Shown here: in pieces, positions 42,485 through 58,380 of the stretch | Position numbering within the stretch: the stretch's first letter is position 1 | Layout of the letters: each line of letters opens with the position of its first letter | Assembly: GCA_027483795.1 (NCBI GenBank) | Contig: JAIXTT010000013.1 | Location: forward strand, 43,169 to 107,168 | From: Hyphomicrobiales bacterium | GTDB lineage: Bacteria; Pseudomonadota; Alphaproteobacteria; Rhizobiales; Beijerinckiaceae | Reading direction: 5' to 3' | DNA length: 64,000 bases | The notes under the pieces: model-generated | What the model saw: the letters and a program-made list of their open reading frames with translations, nothing else | Told to the model about the DNA's origin: nothing | Databases searched by the model: none | Made by a program: the position numbers and the translations under genes

Positions 42485-43549
42485 TTACCAGACGGGCTGC
42501 AGCCGCACGTCGGCGGGCAGTTCGTTGGAGACCACGGGAAGCGTGTAGAGCCGGAGGAAGGTCAGCGCCGCCTTGGCGGTGAGAACCTTCGTCTCGATCC
42601 AGCCGCCGACGCCGCCCTTGCGCTTGGCCTCGGCGATCTCGTCCGACAGGATCCGCAGCCGCTCGAGACCCGCCCGGAATTCGGGATTGTCGATGTCGAG
42701 CGTGAAGGGGAACACCTGCTTCGAGATGTCCGACGTGATGCGGAAGACGCGGTAGTCGTAATCCGTGATGTCGACCCCGAGCGCCTTGTGGAAGGAGGGG
42801 CGCATATGGTCGCGGATATACATGGTCGCGAAGACCGCGAGCAGGAAGAAGCGGATCCAGAGCTTGTTGTGGCCGGACAGCAGTTTCGGGTCCGACCGCA
42901 TGATCATGGCGAAGGCTTCGCCGTGGCGGAACTCGTCGTTGCACCACTTTTCGAACCATTTGAAGATCGGATGGAACCGCTGGTCCGGGTGCTTTTCGAG
43001 GTGCCGGAAGATCGTGATGTAGCGGGCATAGCCGATCTTCTCGGACAGATAGGTCGCGTAGAAGATGAATTTCGGCTTGAAATACGTGTACTTCTTCGTC
43101 CGCGTCAGGAACGTCATGTCGACGCCGAAGCCGAGATCCTTGAGAGCTTCATTGATGAAGCCCGCATGGCGCGCCTCGTCGCGCGTCATATAGGTGAAGA
43201 GCTTGCGGACCTCGGGATGGGTGATGCGTTTCTTGATTTCGGAATAGAGCACGCAGCCCGAGAACTCGGCCGTCAGCGACGACACGAGGAAGTCGTGGAA
43301 CTCTTCGCGCAACTCGGGATCGAGCGCGGCGAAGTCGATCTTGAATTCGTCCGTCTTCTGGAAGTGGCCCCGGTTCGGATCCGAGCCCATTTCGTCCATC
43401 AGGCGGTCCCATTCCTCCCGCACGAGCGACACGTCGATGCCGTTCATCGCCTCGTGGTCGGTGGTGTAGAAGCGCGGCGTGAGGATGGTGTCCTCGGTCG
43501 CCATTTTCGTGGATTGGTTCGGGCCCCCGCCCCCCTCGATCCTGATCAT
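42485..43549 (-). CDS. acsF: Aerobic Mg-protoporphyrin IX monomethyl ester cyclase
   Basis: A 354-residue di-iron oxygenase-type cyclase forming ring E with O2. The hallmark [22 protein letters not shown] start, the iron-ligand segments [32 protein letters not shown] and [13 protein letters not shown] are all present. The ATG at 43549 overlaps the stop of the small upstream gene (TGATG); a GTG three bases earlier is an alternative. Presence of AcsF means pigment can be made with oxygen. The anaerobic cyclase bchE is not in this window. Confidence 0.97.
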   Translation of the reverse strand: MIRIEGGGGPNQSTKMATEDTILTPRFYTTDHEAMNGIDVSLVREEWDRLMDEMGSDPNRGHFQKTDEFKIDFAALDPELREEFHDFLVSSLTAEFSGCVLYSEIKKRITHPEVRKLFTYMTRDEARHAGFINEALKDLGFGVDMTFLTRTKKYTYFKPKFIFYATYLSEKIGYARYITIFRHLEKHPDQRFHPIFKWFEKWCNDEFRHGEAFAMIMRSDPKLLSGHNKLWIRFFLLAVFATMYIRDHMRPSFHKALGVDITDYDYRVFRITSDISKQVFPFTLDIDNPEFRAGLERLRILSDEIAEAKRKGGVGGWIETKVLTAKAALTFLRLYTLPVVSNELPADVRLQPVW

Positions 43550-43842
43550 CACGATTTTCCTTCAAATCCCACTTCGTAAAGTTCGGTGACGTCGCGATAG
43601 CCCGTGAACCGGGCCCAGAGCGCATCGAAGACGCTGCCCCTGGTCACGGTCGCGGTCGAGCGGAAGACGGTGGTTCCGCCGAACGGAACGTCCGTCGGCG
43701 CATCATGCACGGTCACGCTGTCGCCCGGCTCGATCTCGACGCCGTCGAGATGAACATGGGCGTGCAGGCTTCTTGCGGTGTGCTCGATCTCGATGGTGCA
43801 GGGCACCTCGAAACTCGAGCGGAGCAGACGCGGAGCGATCAC
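43549..43842 (-). CDS. Conserved small protein of the puh operon, unknown function
   Basis: 97 residues, no membrane segment or signal. It has a compact beta-rich look ([53 protein letters not shown]) and a C-terminal [21 protein letters not shown]. Small proteins with this position, between puhC and acsF, occur in other purple-bacterial puh operons and remain uncharacterised to my knowledge. Start is a GTG overlapping the puhC stop (GTGA), and its end overlaps the acsF start, so it is coupled both ways. A role in RC/LH1 assembly or in the cyclase reaction is plausible by context only. Confidence 0.82.
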   Translation of the reverse strand: MIAPRLLRSSFEVPCTIEIEHTARSLHAHVHLDGVEIEPGDSVTVHDAPTDVPFGGTTVFRSTATVTRGSVFDALWARFTGYRDVTELYEVGFEGKS

Positions 43843-44294
43843 GGCCTTGCCTCCTTGGTGGTGAGCAGCCGTGCGAACACGGCCGTGTTGGTCGGTCCGA
43901 ACGCGTCGAGTTCGACGACGCGTTCGGTCGAAGGATCGAGAAGCGTCAGGCGCCCGTCGGAGCGGCGCATGAGGGTGAAGGGCGCTTCCGGGCCGATGCC
44001 GCGGAGCTTCCGGTCGCGTGCGAAGCCGCGCATCACGCCGCGCAGGAAACCGCCTTCGCCGGCGGCGAGCACGGCGACGACGCTTCCCGAGGGTTCGGTG
44101 ACGACGACCGCGCCGTCGCTCCGGTCGGCGAAGACCATGGCGCGGCTCTCGATCGCCGGCGTCGACGGCAGACGCGTCACGCCGACGTCCGTCAGGCGGG
44201 CGGTGGCGGCCGCCGCCAGCGCGGCGAGCATCAATCCGAAGCCGGCCATCAGCGCGGCTCGGGGGAAGGGGCGTTCGGCGTGGAGTTCGCTCAT
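43839..44294 (-). CDS. puhC: Photosynthetic complex assembly protein PuhC
   Basis: 151 residues with one N-terminal membrane segment (RAALMAGFGLMLAALAAAATA) and a periplasmic domain holding the PuhC pattern RAMVFADRSDGAVVVTEPSGSVVAVLAAGEGGFLRGVMRGFARDRKLRGIG and FTLMRRSDGRLTLLDPSTERVVELDAFGPTNTAVFARLL. PuhC supports reorganisation of the RC-LH1 core. The ATG at 44294 lies 10 bp after puhB. The frame is open further upstream, but that would run into puhB. Confidence 0.92.
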   Translation of the reverse strand: MSELHAERPFPRAALMAGFGLMLAALAAAATARLTDVGVTRLPSTPAIESRAMVFADRSDGAVVVTEPSGSVVAVLAAGEGGFLRGVMRGFARDRKLRGIGPEAPFTLMRRSDGRLTLLDPSTERVVELDAFGPTNTAVFARLLTTKEARP

Positions 44295-44304
44295 CACGCC
44301 CTCC

Positions 44305-44967
44305 TCAGGCCGCCGCCGAAGCGGGTTCGGCCGTCGCGCGGTCCGGCCGCGCCGGAGCGGGTTCGGCGACCGCGACGGACGCCGTCGCGCGATGCTCGGC
44401 TTCGAGCGCCTTCGCGAGGGCGGCGACGAGACCGTCCGCATCGCCGATGCCGCGGAGCATGGGCGAGGGGCGGGTGAAGCGCCAGGGACGCGTGCTCGGC
44501 CAGAGCACCAGCCAAGCGATCCGATGCTGCGGATCGATGTCGAGCACGATGTCCGAGGTGCCGTCGGGATGACGCGCGAGCGAGGCGTTCGTGACGTATT
44601 TCAGCGGCACGTTGACGGTGATCGGCATGGCGATCCCCGTCCGCATCGCGAGGCGCTTGTCGGACAGGACGTAGCGCGTGGTCTTCGCATAGCCCGAGGC
44701 CATGGCGGAGAGGATGACGAGTCCCGCCGCGGCGAGCGGCAGGATCCAGAGCGCGTGCCCCAAGGCGTCCATGACGGTCGAGCCGTCATGGAGCGAGGAG
44801 GCGAAGCGCCAGAGCGCGAGCGCCCCGAAGTAGATCGCGACCGCGCGGACGCGGAACAGGCGGCGGGCGAGGGCGGCCCGATCGGGCCGTCCCTGCCAGA
44901 GCACGGTCTCTCCCTTGGGCAGACGCGCCAGGAGATCGTCGACGCGGACTTCGGGGCCGTAGCTCAT
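44305..44967 (-). CDS. puhB: Photosynthetic complex assembly protein PuhB
   Basis: 220 residues with two to three membrane segments (VRAVAIYFGALALWRFASS, ALWILPLAAAGLVILSAMASG). It then has a PH-like domain region starting YAKTTRYVLSDKRLAMRTGIAMPITVNVPLKYV. The GETVLWQGRPDRAAL N-terminus is the PuhB signature. The Ala/Pro-rich C-terminus is longer than usual. PuhB assists reaction-centre assembly. Its ATG overlaps the puhA stop (ATGA). Confidence 0.93.
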   Translation of the reverse strand: MSYGPEVRVDDLLARLPKGETVLWQGRPDRAALARRLFRVRAVAIYFGALALWRFASSLHDGSTVMDALGHALWILPLAAAGLVILSAMASGYAKTTRYVLSDKRLAMRTGIAMPITVNVPLKYVTNASLARHPDGTSDIVLDIDPQHRIAWLVLWPSTRPWRFTRPSPMLRGIGDADGLVAALAKALEAEHRATASVAVAEPAPARPDRATAEPASAAA

Positions 44968-45734
44968 ACGATCGGCTCCTGACGCGAGGGCGTCGCGTAG
45001 AGATAGCCGCCGCCGTAATAGGCCGCGACCTTGTCCTCCTCGAGGAAGGTGATGCGGTCCATGCTCTTGAGCTGCGGCACGCCGCCGAACTGGGAGCCGA
45101 GGATCGCCCGGACCTTGACCCGCTTCTTGCCCTCGATGCGCGCCATGGTGACGGGCAGGAGGACCGAACGGCCGTCGTTCAGCTTCACTTCGTAGTAGCG
45201 GAAGTAGAACTCCGCCCGGTCGACCCAGAGATCCGAGATCACGCCGGCCTGCACGTCGTCCGCGCCGAGCACGGGGAAACCGCGCGGGTCGGGATCGTTC
45301 GGCTCGATGTGGAACTCGGTCGCGATGCGGAGCGGGACGATCTTGTCCTCGCCCTCGACCGTCAGGTCAGGATGATCGGCGCGTTCGGCCCAGGAGCCCG
45401 GACCGACGCCGTCGGCCATCGGATCGCCCGTCGGGACGTAGGGAGCGCCGGTCCAGGGAGCGGTGCGGGCCAGCGCCAGCGGACGCGTGTCGGCGCGGCC
45501 GTCCGGGGTCGGCACGGTCACTTCGCCGCCGTGGAAGAGCTTGTAGGTCTTCGGCGCGGGCATGCCCGGGAAGCCGACGATCGACAGGCCGGGCCGGTTC
45601 TCCTCCTGGAGGAGGGGGTAGCCCTCGCGCTTGCTCTCGCGATGCAGGTAGAGGATCAGGGCGGCGAAGAACGCCCAGAACATGTAGAGGACGACCTGAG
45701 CGAGGTCGACATATTGCGTGAATTCGAGGCCCAT
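44964..45734 (-). CDS. puhA: Photosynthetic reaction centre subunit H
   Basis: 256 residues. A single N-terminal membrane helix (YVDLAQVVLYMFWAFFAALILYLHRESKREGYPL) is followed by the cytoplasmic PRC-barrel domain (VSDLWVD-type motif seen as AGVISDLWVDRAEFYFRYYEVKL, and VKVRAILGSQFGGVP). The conserved acidic residues of the proton path to QB lie in DKVAAYYGGGYLYA and neighbouring parts. Subunit H caps the L/M core. It starts 24 bp after lhaA. Confidence 0.96.
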   Translation of the reverse strand: MGLEFTQYVDLAQVVLYMFWAFFAALILYLHRESKREGYPLLQEENRPGLSIVGFPGMPAPKTYKLFHGGEVTVPTPDGRADTRPLALARTAPWTGAPYVPTGDPMADGVGPGSWAERADHPDLTVEGEDKIVPLRIATEFHIEPNDPDPRGFPVLGADDVQAGVISDLWVDRAEFYFRYYEVKLNDGRSVLLPVTMARIEGKKRVKVRAILGSQFGGVPQLKSMDRITFLEEDKVAAYYGGGYLYATPSRQEPIV

Positions 45735-45758
45735 GGCGTGCCTTCCTTCTTCAGAGCG

Positions 45759-47198
45759 TCAGCCCGGGAGTTCGGCGAGGCCGAACCGGGAGGACGGAGA
45801 CGAAGCCCGACGCGCATGTCCTGCGAGCGGGCCGATGACGACGAGGGTGAGAAAGAGCAGGAAGAGTTCGGCGTGGTAGACCACGCCGTAGCCCGCGGAC
45901 GCGCCGCGGAAGACGGGGCCGAAGCCGTCGGCTCCGGCGAACACGGTGGTGAGGTCGCGCAGCGCGCCCCCGGCGAAGATCGCGACCCCGGCGGCGGTGG
46001 CCTGCACGGCGCCCCAGGCGCCCAGCGCGAGACCCGCATTTTCCTTCGTATCGAGGCCCATGGCCGCGGTCAGCGTGCCGACCGCGAAGAAGCCGTGGCC
46101 GAAGCCGATCAGGAAGGTGCCGAGCCGGAAAAGTCCCGGCGCGTCGAGCGGCGCCGCGAAGAAGACGCAGGCGAAGGCGGGAAGCCCGATCAGCGCGCCG
46201 TAGCCCGCGAGGCGGACCGGATCCGCGCCGCCGCCGAGCACGCGCGCCGCCAGCACGAAGGCGGCGAGCCCGCCCGAGGCCGAAAGCGCGGTCAGGAAGG
46301 TCGTCTCGCCGACGCTGAGGCCGAGGATCTCGCCGCCATAGGGCTCGAGGACGATGTCCTGCATGTTGAAGCCGAGCGTGCCGAGCGCGACGGCGAGCAG
46401 GAAACGCGCGGCTCCCGGCCTCGCGAGGAAGGCCGCGAAGGCGCGACGGAAGGGAGGGCTCTCCGCAGCGGCCATGGCCTGCGCGCGGGCCCGGTCGCGC
46501 GGCTCCTGCTTCCACAGCGCGACGATGTTGAGCACGATCGTGAGAAGCGCCGCGCTCTGGACGACGCGGACGAGTTGCGAGGGCGTGAAATCGGCCAGCG
46601 CGAAGGCGAAGGCGAAGGCGCTGAGAACCGACGCGCCGAGCAGGACCACATACATCAGCGCGACGACGCGCGGGCGCTGCTCCGGTCCCGCGAGATCGGT
46701 GGCGAGCGCCAGCCCCGCGGTCTGCGTGACCTGCATGCCCGCGCCGACGAGAAGGAAGGAGGCGGAGGCCGCGACGACGCCGACGCCCGCCGGCGCTTGC
46801 GAGTCGGGCGAGAGCAGCAGCAACGCGAAGGGCATGATCGCGAGACCCGAGAACTGGATCATCGCGCCGAACCAGACATAGGGCACGCGCCGCCAGCCGA
46901 TGGCCGAGCGGTGCCGGTCGGAGCGGAAGCCGACGAGCGCGCGGAAGGGCGCGAAGACGATCGGCAGCGCGACCATGGCCGAGTCGAGCGCGGCGTGGAT
47001 TTCGAGTTCGACGATCATCACGCGGTTCAGCGTGCCGACGAGCAGGACCGTCGCCATGGCGACGGAGACTTGGAAGAGCGAGAGGCGCAACAGGCGTCCG
47101 AGCGGCAGTTCCGCCGTCGCGACGTCGGCGAAGGGCATGAAGCGCGTTCCCGAGCGCCTCAGCCGATCGACCATGAACCTGTTGAAGCCTGCGATCAT
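45759..47198 (-). CDS. lhaA: LhaA, light-harvesting 1 assembly protein (PucC/MFS family)
   Basis: 479 residues with twelve predicted membrane segments. The PucC-family entry LLRLSLFQVSVAMATVLLVGTLNRVMIVELEIHAALDSAMVALPIVFAPFRALVGFRSD and the middle NMQDIVLEPYGGEILGLSVGETTFLTAL are diagnostic. LhaA helps deliver bacteriochlorophyll during LH1 insertion. Start ATG overlaps the bchM stop (ATGA). A second PucC-family protein is encoded at 59337 in the bchG-bchP operon. Confidence 0.93.
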   Translation of the reverse strand: MIAGFNRFMVDRLRRSGTRFMPFADVATAELPLGRLLRLSLFQVSVAMATVLLVGTLNRVMIVELEIHAALDSAMVALPIVFAPFRALVGFRSDRHRSAIGWRRVPYVWFGAMIQFSGLAIMPFALLLLSPDSQAPAGVGVVAASASFLLVGAGMQVTQTAGLALATDLAGPEQRPRVVALMYVVLLGASVLSAFAFAFALADFTPSQLVRVVQSAALLTIVLNIVALWKQEPRDRARAQAMAAAESPPFRRAFAAFLARPGAARFLLAVALGTLGFNMQDIVLEPYGGEILGLSVGETTFLTALSASGGLAAFVLAARVLGGGADPVRLAGYGALIGLPAFACVFFAAPLDAPGLFRLGTFLIGFGHGFFAVGTLTAAMGLDTKENAGLALGAWGAVQATAAGVAIFAGGALRDLTTVFAGADGFGPVFRGASAGYGVVYHAELFLLFLTLVVIGPLAGHARRASSPSSRFGLAELPG

Positions 47199-47889
47199 CG
47201 CGCGAGCTCCCAGGCCTGCGAGATGTAAAAGCCCCGCGCGATCCGCGCCGTGCGTCCGAAGCCGTAAAGGGACAGTCCGGCTTCGCGGGACACGGCGGTT
47301 CGGAAGGCGTCGTCCGGCACCGGTTCGATGGCGGGCGCGCGATCCCCGCGCGGGAAGAGGCGGCCGACCGCATGCATCGCCGCGAGCGCGGGCGTGCGGG
47401 GTGCGACGGTGAAGACGAGAGATCCCGAAGTGCGCCCGGCGAGCGAGGCGAGGATCCGCACCACGTCGGCGGTCGGGTAATGGATGAGCGAGTCCATGGC
47501 CACGACGTGATCGAATTCGCCGTGTGCGGGATCGAGCATGTCGCCCGCGCGGAAGTCGATCCGGCCCGGACCGACGTCGCCCATGCGTTCGCGGGCGATG
47601 TCGACGAGGGTCGGCGAGACGTCGACGGCCACCACTTCGGCCCCGCGCTTGGCGGCTTCCACGGCGAGCGCGCCGGTGCCGCAGCCTGCGTCGAGCACGC
47701 GCTTGCCGGTGAGATCGTCGGGCAGCCAGGAGAGCAGCGTCGCCCGCATCTCGTCGCGGCCCGCGCGGACGGTCGCGCGGATGCGGCCGACGGGCGCGTC
47801 GGAGGTCAGGCGCTTCCACGCCTCGACCGCGGTGCGGTCGAAATAGTCGGTGATGCGGTCGCGCCGCTCCTCGTAAGCCCGCGCGCTCA

Positions 47890-47890
<1 letters not shown>
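47195..47890 (-). CDS. bchM: Mg-protoporphyrin IX O-methyltransferase
   Basis: A 231-residue SAM-dependent methyltransferase. Motif I VLDAGCGTGALAVEAAKRGAEVVAVDVS, the BchM-typical start YEERRDRITDYFDRTAVEAWKRLTSD and the C-terminal YGFGRTARIARGFYIS are clear. It methylates the ring-C propionate before cyclisation by AcsF. The ATG at 47890 overlaps the bchL stop (TGATG). Confidence 0.95.
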
Positions 47891-52469
<4,579 letters not shown>

Positions 52470-52495
<26 letters not shown>

Positions 52496-54035
52496 CGTAG
52501 AGCGCCTCCACGGTGATGACGGGGATCGACTTCTCGGCGGCGTAGGCCTCGGTGTTGCGGCGCGCCTTGCCCCTCACGAAGAAGGGGATCTTTTTCAGTT
52601 CCTTTTCGGCCTCGGCGGACCATGAGAGGGCGGAGGGGACCGTCTCCGCGACCGCGACCTCGATCGGGCGGGAGTCGGACTTTTCGGGCGCGTGCCCGAG
52701 ATGGGACGGGGCGGCCCCGTCGACGAATTCGAAATCGTCCCGGAACATGCCGAGAAGATGCTCTTCGAGGCCCATCATCAGCGGATGGACCCAAGCGTCG
52801 AAGATGACGTTCGCGCCCTCGAAGCCGCATTGCGGCGAGTAGCGGGACGGGAAGTCCTGCACATGGACGGGCGCCGAGATCACGGCGCAGGGCACGCCCA
52901 GCCGTTTGGCGACGTGCCGTTCCATCTGCGTGCCGAGCACGAGTTCGGGCCGCAATTCGGCGATCTTCGCCTCGACGTCGAGATAGTCGTCGGTGATCAG
53001 CGCCTCGACGCCGTGGCGTTCGGCGCAGGCGCGGACCTCGCGGCCGAATTCGCGGGAATAGGTGCCGATGCCGCAGACCGTGAAGCCGAGCTCTTCGGAC
53101 GCGATGCGGGCCGCGGCGATCGCATGGGTGGCGTCGCCGAAGATGAAGACGCGCTTGCCCGTGAGATAGGTCGAGTCGACCGAGCGCGAATACCAGGGCA
53201 GCCGCGAACCCGTCTCCGCCAGAGCGGGCGCGGGATCGACGTTCGCGACGCGGGCGACTTCGGCGATGAAGTCGCGCGTCGCGCCGACGCCGATCGGCAC
53301 GATCTCGACGGCGGGTTGGCCGAAGGTGCGCTTGAGCCATTGCCCGGCCACGCCGGCGATCTCGGGATAGAGCACCACGTTGAAATCGGCGTCGCCGAGC
53401 CGCGCCACGTCGGCGGCCGAGGCGCCGAGCGGCGCGGTGACGGCGACGTCGACGCCCATCAGGGCGAGGAGCTTGGTGACCTCGATCACGTCGTCGCGGT
53501 GGCGGAAGCCGAGCGCCGTGGGGCCGAGAATGTTGCAGCGGGGGCGGACGCCTTCGGCGCGGGGCGCGCGGACCGTGCCGGGCGCGGGCGCGTTGGGGCC
53601 CGCGAGCGTGCGGACGATGCGGTAGAAGGTCTCCGCCGCGCCCCAGTTCTCCTTCTTCTGATAGGAGGGGAGCTCGACGGGGACGACCGGGATCGGGAGA
53701 TCCGCCGCCTTGGCGAGGCCGCCGGGATCGTCCTGGATCAGTTCGGCCGTGCAGGATGCGCCGACCACCATCGCCGCGGGCTTGAAGCGCGCATGCGCCT
53801 CGCGGACCGCGTTCTGGAAGAGTTCGGCCGTGTCCGATCCGAGATCGCGCGCCTGGAAGGTCGTGTAGGTCACGGGCGGGCGGCGGTCGCGCCGCTCGAT
53901 CATCGTGAAGAGCAGGTCGGCATAGGTGTCGCCCTGCGGCGCGTGCAGCACGTAATGGACGTCGGTCAGCCCGGTGCAGACGCGCATCGCGCCGACATGC
54001 GGGGGGCCTTCATAAGTCCAGACGGTGAGCTGCAT
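52470..54035 (-). CDS. bchB: Dark-operative protochlorophyllide reductase subunit B
   Basis: 521 residues, NifK-like. [42 protein letters not shown] includes Asp36, the unusual aspartate ligand of the NB cluster in this family. [21 protein letters not shown] and the C-terminal PAEVEAIYDAKAHF-like end ([13 protein letters not shown]) match the family. It lies 3 bp after bchN and overlaps bchH. With BchN it reduces ring D of protochlorophyllide in the dark. Confidence 0.96.
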
Positions 54036-54038
54036 GGC

Positions 54039-55862
<1,824 letters not shown>

Positions 55863-55868
<6 letters not shown>

Positions 55869-55896
55869 TTTATCTTGACGTCAGTGTTGATTTACA
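55863..55896. promoter_or_regulatory. Two adjoining PpsR/CrtJ-type sites in the bchF-aerR gap
   Basis: TGTCAATTTATCTTGACG (55863-55880) is TGT-N12-ACg, and CGTCAGTGTTGATTTACA (55879-55896) is cGT-N12-ACA. Each has one deviation from TGT-N12-ACA, and they share the central CG. The extended TGTCA...TGACG symmetry of the first is the best part. The known PpsR family binds pairs of such palindromes near promoters. Confidence 0.6.
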
Positions 55897-56050
55897 CGCG
55901 CTCCGCATTAGTCTTTGAGCGCGGTACGGTGGAGTTGAAGTTCGCCGCCATCGGCGTATCCTTGATCTCGGTCGGGCATCGGATGCCGCGATGGCCCCGA
56001 CCGGCTTCGGACTGCCGCGTGTTCGCGGATGCCGGAGATGGGGGGATGGG

Positions 56051-56875
56051 ATGGTAGGCCTTGGGTCCGGGCGGGAGCGCATTCCCGCGGAGCTCGACGG
56101 CGAAGCGCGCGGTCCCTCGGCTTACGGAGGGTCCGGCTCCGAACGGTTCCGTGACCTCGTCAGGACGATCCGCAGCTCCGTCCTTCCGGAATTGCTCGCC
56201 AGTCACGGCGGAGCGCCGCGCATCGATCCCGATCGCATCGGGCCCGACGACGTGCGCACCCTTTTCGCTCTCGTTCAGGATCCCGATCTCGATCTTCCGC
56301 GCAGCTTCCTGAAAGGGATGCGGGATCGCGGGGTGTCCTCGAAGGCCATTCTTCTGGATCTCGTCGCCCCCGCCGCGCGCCTCCTCGGCGTCTGTTGGGA
56401 GACCGACGCCTTGGGCTTCGCCGATGTGAGCCTCGCTTCGATGAGGCTCGAACAGCTCGTCCTCGAAGAGAGCCGCATCGTTCCGCCGCGCCTCGTCGGC
56501 TCGCGGCCCGCCCGCGCCGCCCTGCTCGCACCCGCGCCCGGAGACCAGCACACGCTGGGAATTCTCGTCGTCGACGATCTGTTGCGTCGCGAAGGGTGGA
56601 CCGTGTCGACGCAACTGCGCTCGGACGGGGCGGAGATTCTCGACGCGGTGCGGACCGGTCATTTCTCCATGATCGGCTTCGGCCTCACCCGCGAGGCGGC
56701 TTCGGAAGAACTCGCCCGGGTGATCCGTTCGGTCCGCCGGGCATCGCTCAACCGCGGGATCGTCGTCATGGTCGGCGGTCACGCCTTCGAGCGTGATCCG
56801 GGACTGTCGGCGAAGGTGGGCGCGGATCTGTGCTCGCTCCACGCACAGGATCTTTTGCGACACGTCGCCCTGTAG
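56051..56875 (+). CDS. aerR: AerR/PpaA-type cobalamin-binding photosynthesis regulator
   Basis: 274 residues. A central helical domain has LLGVCWETDALGFADVSLASMRLEQLV, the W...E/D cap segment seen in B12-binding AerR/CarH-type proteins. The C-terminal B12-binding Rossmann-like domain has the lower-ligand motif GDQHTLG (His167) and MVGGHAFERDP. In Rhodobacter, AerR/PpaA binds cobalamin and modifies PpsR/CrtJ action. ATG 56051 follows GGGGGA; an in-frame ATG at 55991 could give a longer form, reminiscent of the long and short AerR forms of R. capsulatus. It is divergent from bchF and upstream of ppsR. Confidence 0.88.
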   Translation: MVGLGSGRERIPAELDGEARGPSAYGGSGSERFRDLVRTIRSSVLPELLASHGGAPRIDPDRIGPDDVRTLFALVQDPDLDLPRSFLKGMRDRGVSSKAILLDLVAPAARLLGVCWETDALGFADVSLASMRLEQLVLEESRIVPPRLVGSRPARAALLAPAPGDQHTLGILVVDDLLRREGWTVSTQLRSDGAEILDAVRTGHFSMIGFGLTREAASEELARVIRSVRRASLNRGIVVMVGGHAFERDPGLSAKVGADLCSLHAQDLLRHVAL

Positions 56876-56895
56876 TTCGACACGTCGCCCTATAG
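56858..56895 (+). repeat. Tandem 20-bp duplication over the aerR stop
   Basis: CGACACGTCGCCCTGTAG (56858-56875, containing the stop) is repeated as CGACACGTCGCCCTATAG at 56878-56895, 17 of 18 bases identical. It looks like a recent local duplication. A regulatory role is not shown. Confidence 0.6.
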
Positions 56896-57018
56896 ACCGC
56901 CGACCCAAATCGGATAAATACCCGGTTACGGCCCTTATGCGTCGGTATGTCGCCGATGCGGCGGGGCCGAGGTCGTGGCGGTGACTGCGTGGCAAAACGT
57001 GAAGGTGCGGCGGGGGAG

Positions 57019-58380
57019 ATGAGCGGGCTCGGATTCGCCGAGCAACTCGCGCTCGCATCCGACATTTCGATGAGGATCGGAGACGACGGCGTCGTCCTCT
57101 CGGTCCATTCGGCAGAAGCGGAAATCCTCGAAGAATCGGAAGGCTGGATCGGCAAGCCCTGGGTCGAGACGGTCACGGTCGAGAGTCGCCCCAAGGTCGA
57201 GCAGCTCATCCGCGAGACGCTCGCCGGCGCCGCGCCTCAGCGGCGCGAGATCAATCAGATTGCGCCGAAGGGCGAATTCGTCGTCCGCTACGCCGTGGTC
57301 CGCCTCGAGCGCGGCGGTCTCATCGCGCTCGGGCAGGATCTGCGCGCCGTCGCCCGCATGCAGCAGCGACTCGTCGATGCGCAGCGTGCGATGGAGCGGG
57401 ACTATCTGCGGCTGCGCGGGGCGGAAACGCGCTACCGGCTGCTGTTCCAGCTGAGTTCCGAAGCGGTCATGATCGTGGATGCGGCGAATGGCCGCATCAT
57501 CGACGTCAACCCCTCCGCTTCGGCTCTTCTGGAGACCACGCCCGGCCGTGTCGTCGGCCGTCCCTTCGCCGATTTCTTCGACGCGCGCGACCGCGAGCTG
57601 ATTCAGGGCGTGATCGTCGGCGCGCGTTCGGCGGGCCGTCTCGAGCCCGTCCGCGCTGCTCTCGCCGCGGGCGGCCGCGCGGCCCTCGTGGCGGGCGTCG
57701 CCTATCGGCAGGACGAGGCGACGCATGCGCTGATGCGCCTGACCCCGCTCGACGGAACTCCCGTGCACGGTGCGGTTTCGCCGGTCGCCGACGCCGTCGC
57801 CGAACTACCCGACGCGATGGTGGTGACCGATCTCGATCGCGTGGTCCGCACGGTCAACCGCGCCTATCTCGACATGGTGGAGCTCGCGCGCCCCGATCAG
57901 GCCTTGGGCGAGAATCTGGAGCGCAGACTGGGCCGAACGGGCGCCGAGGCAGGCGTTCTCTTCGGAAATCTGCGCGAACACGGCGCGATCCGCGATTTCG
58001 CCACCGTGCTGAGAGGCGAGCTGGGAGCCGTCGAGGACGTCGACGTGACGGCCGCCGCGGTCCGCGGCGGGCTGCCCGGCTACGTCTTCCTGATCCGCCG
58101 GACCGCGCAGCGTCTTTCGCCCCCCGGCTCGGTCTCGGAACTGCCCCGCACGGCCGACGAGCTCACCGAATTGATCGGCCGGTTGCCGCTCAAGGACATC
58201 GTGCGCGAGACGGCCGACGTCATCGAGCGGCTCTGCATCGAAGAGGCCCTGCGCCTCACGAACGACAACCGCGCCGCCGCCGCGCAGATGCTCGGCGTGA
58301 GTCGCCAGAGCCTCTACGACAAGCTGCGGCGCTACGGCCTCGGCGATCTCGGCGGCGACGCGGAGTCCGACGACGGCTGA
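57019..58380 (+). CDS. ppsR: PpsR/CrtJ transcriptional regulator of photosynthesis genes
   Basis: 453 residues from ATG 57019. An N-terminal PAS-like domain (about 1-115), a Q-linker helix (VARMQQRLVDAQRAMERDYLRLRGAETRYRLL), PAS1 (about 140-245), PAS2 (about 262-372) and a Fis-type HTH (LCIEEALRLTNDNRAAAAQMLGVSRQSLYDKLRRYGL) give the exact PpsR layout. The only Cys is Cys406 in the HTH; the second redox Cys of Rhodobacter PpsR/CrtJ is missing. A GTG at 56989 is an alternative start. Expected to repress bch, crt and antenna genes under oxygen; in some Rhizobiales PpsR paralogues activate. Confidence 0.92.
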   Translation: MSGLGFAEQLALASDISMRIGDDGVVLSVHSAEAEILEESEGWIGKPWVETVTVESRPKVEQLIRETLAGAAPQRREINQIAPKGEFVVRYAVVRLERGGLIALGQDLRAVARMQQRLVDAQRAMERDYLRLRGAETRYRLLFQLSSEAVMIVDAANGRIIDVNPSASALLETTPGRVVGRPFADFFDARDRELIQGVIVGARSAGRLEPVRAALAAGGRAALVAGVAYRQDEATHALMRLTPLDGTPVHGAVSPVADAVAELPDAMVVTDLDRVVRTVNRAYLDMVELARPDQALGENLERRLGRTGAEAGVLFGNLREHGAIRDFATVLRGELGAVEDVDVTAAAVRGGLPGYVFLIRRTAQRLSPPGSVSELPRTADELTELIGRLPLKDIVRETADVIERLCIEEALRLTNDNRAAAAQMLGVSRQSLYDKLRRYGLGDLGGDAESDDG

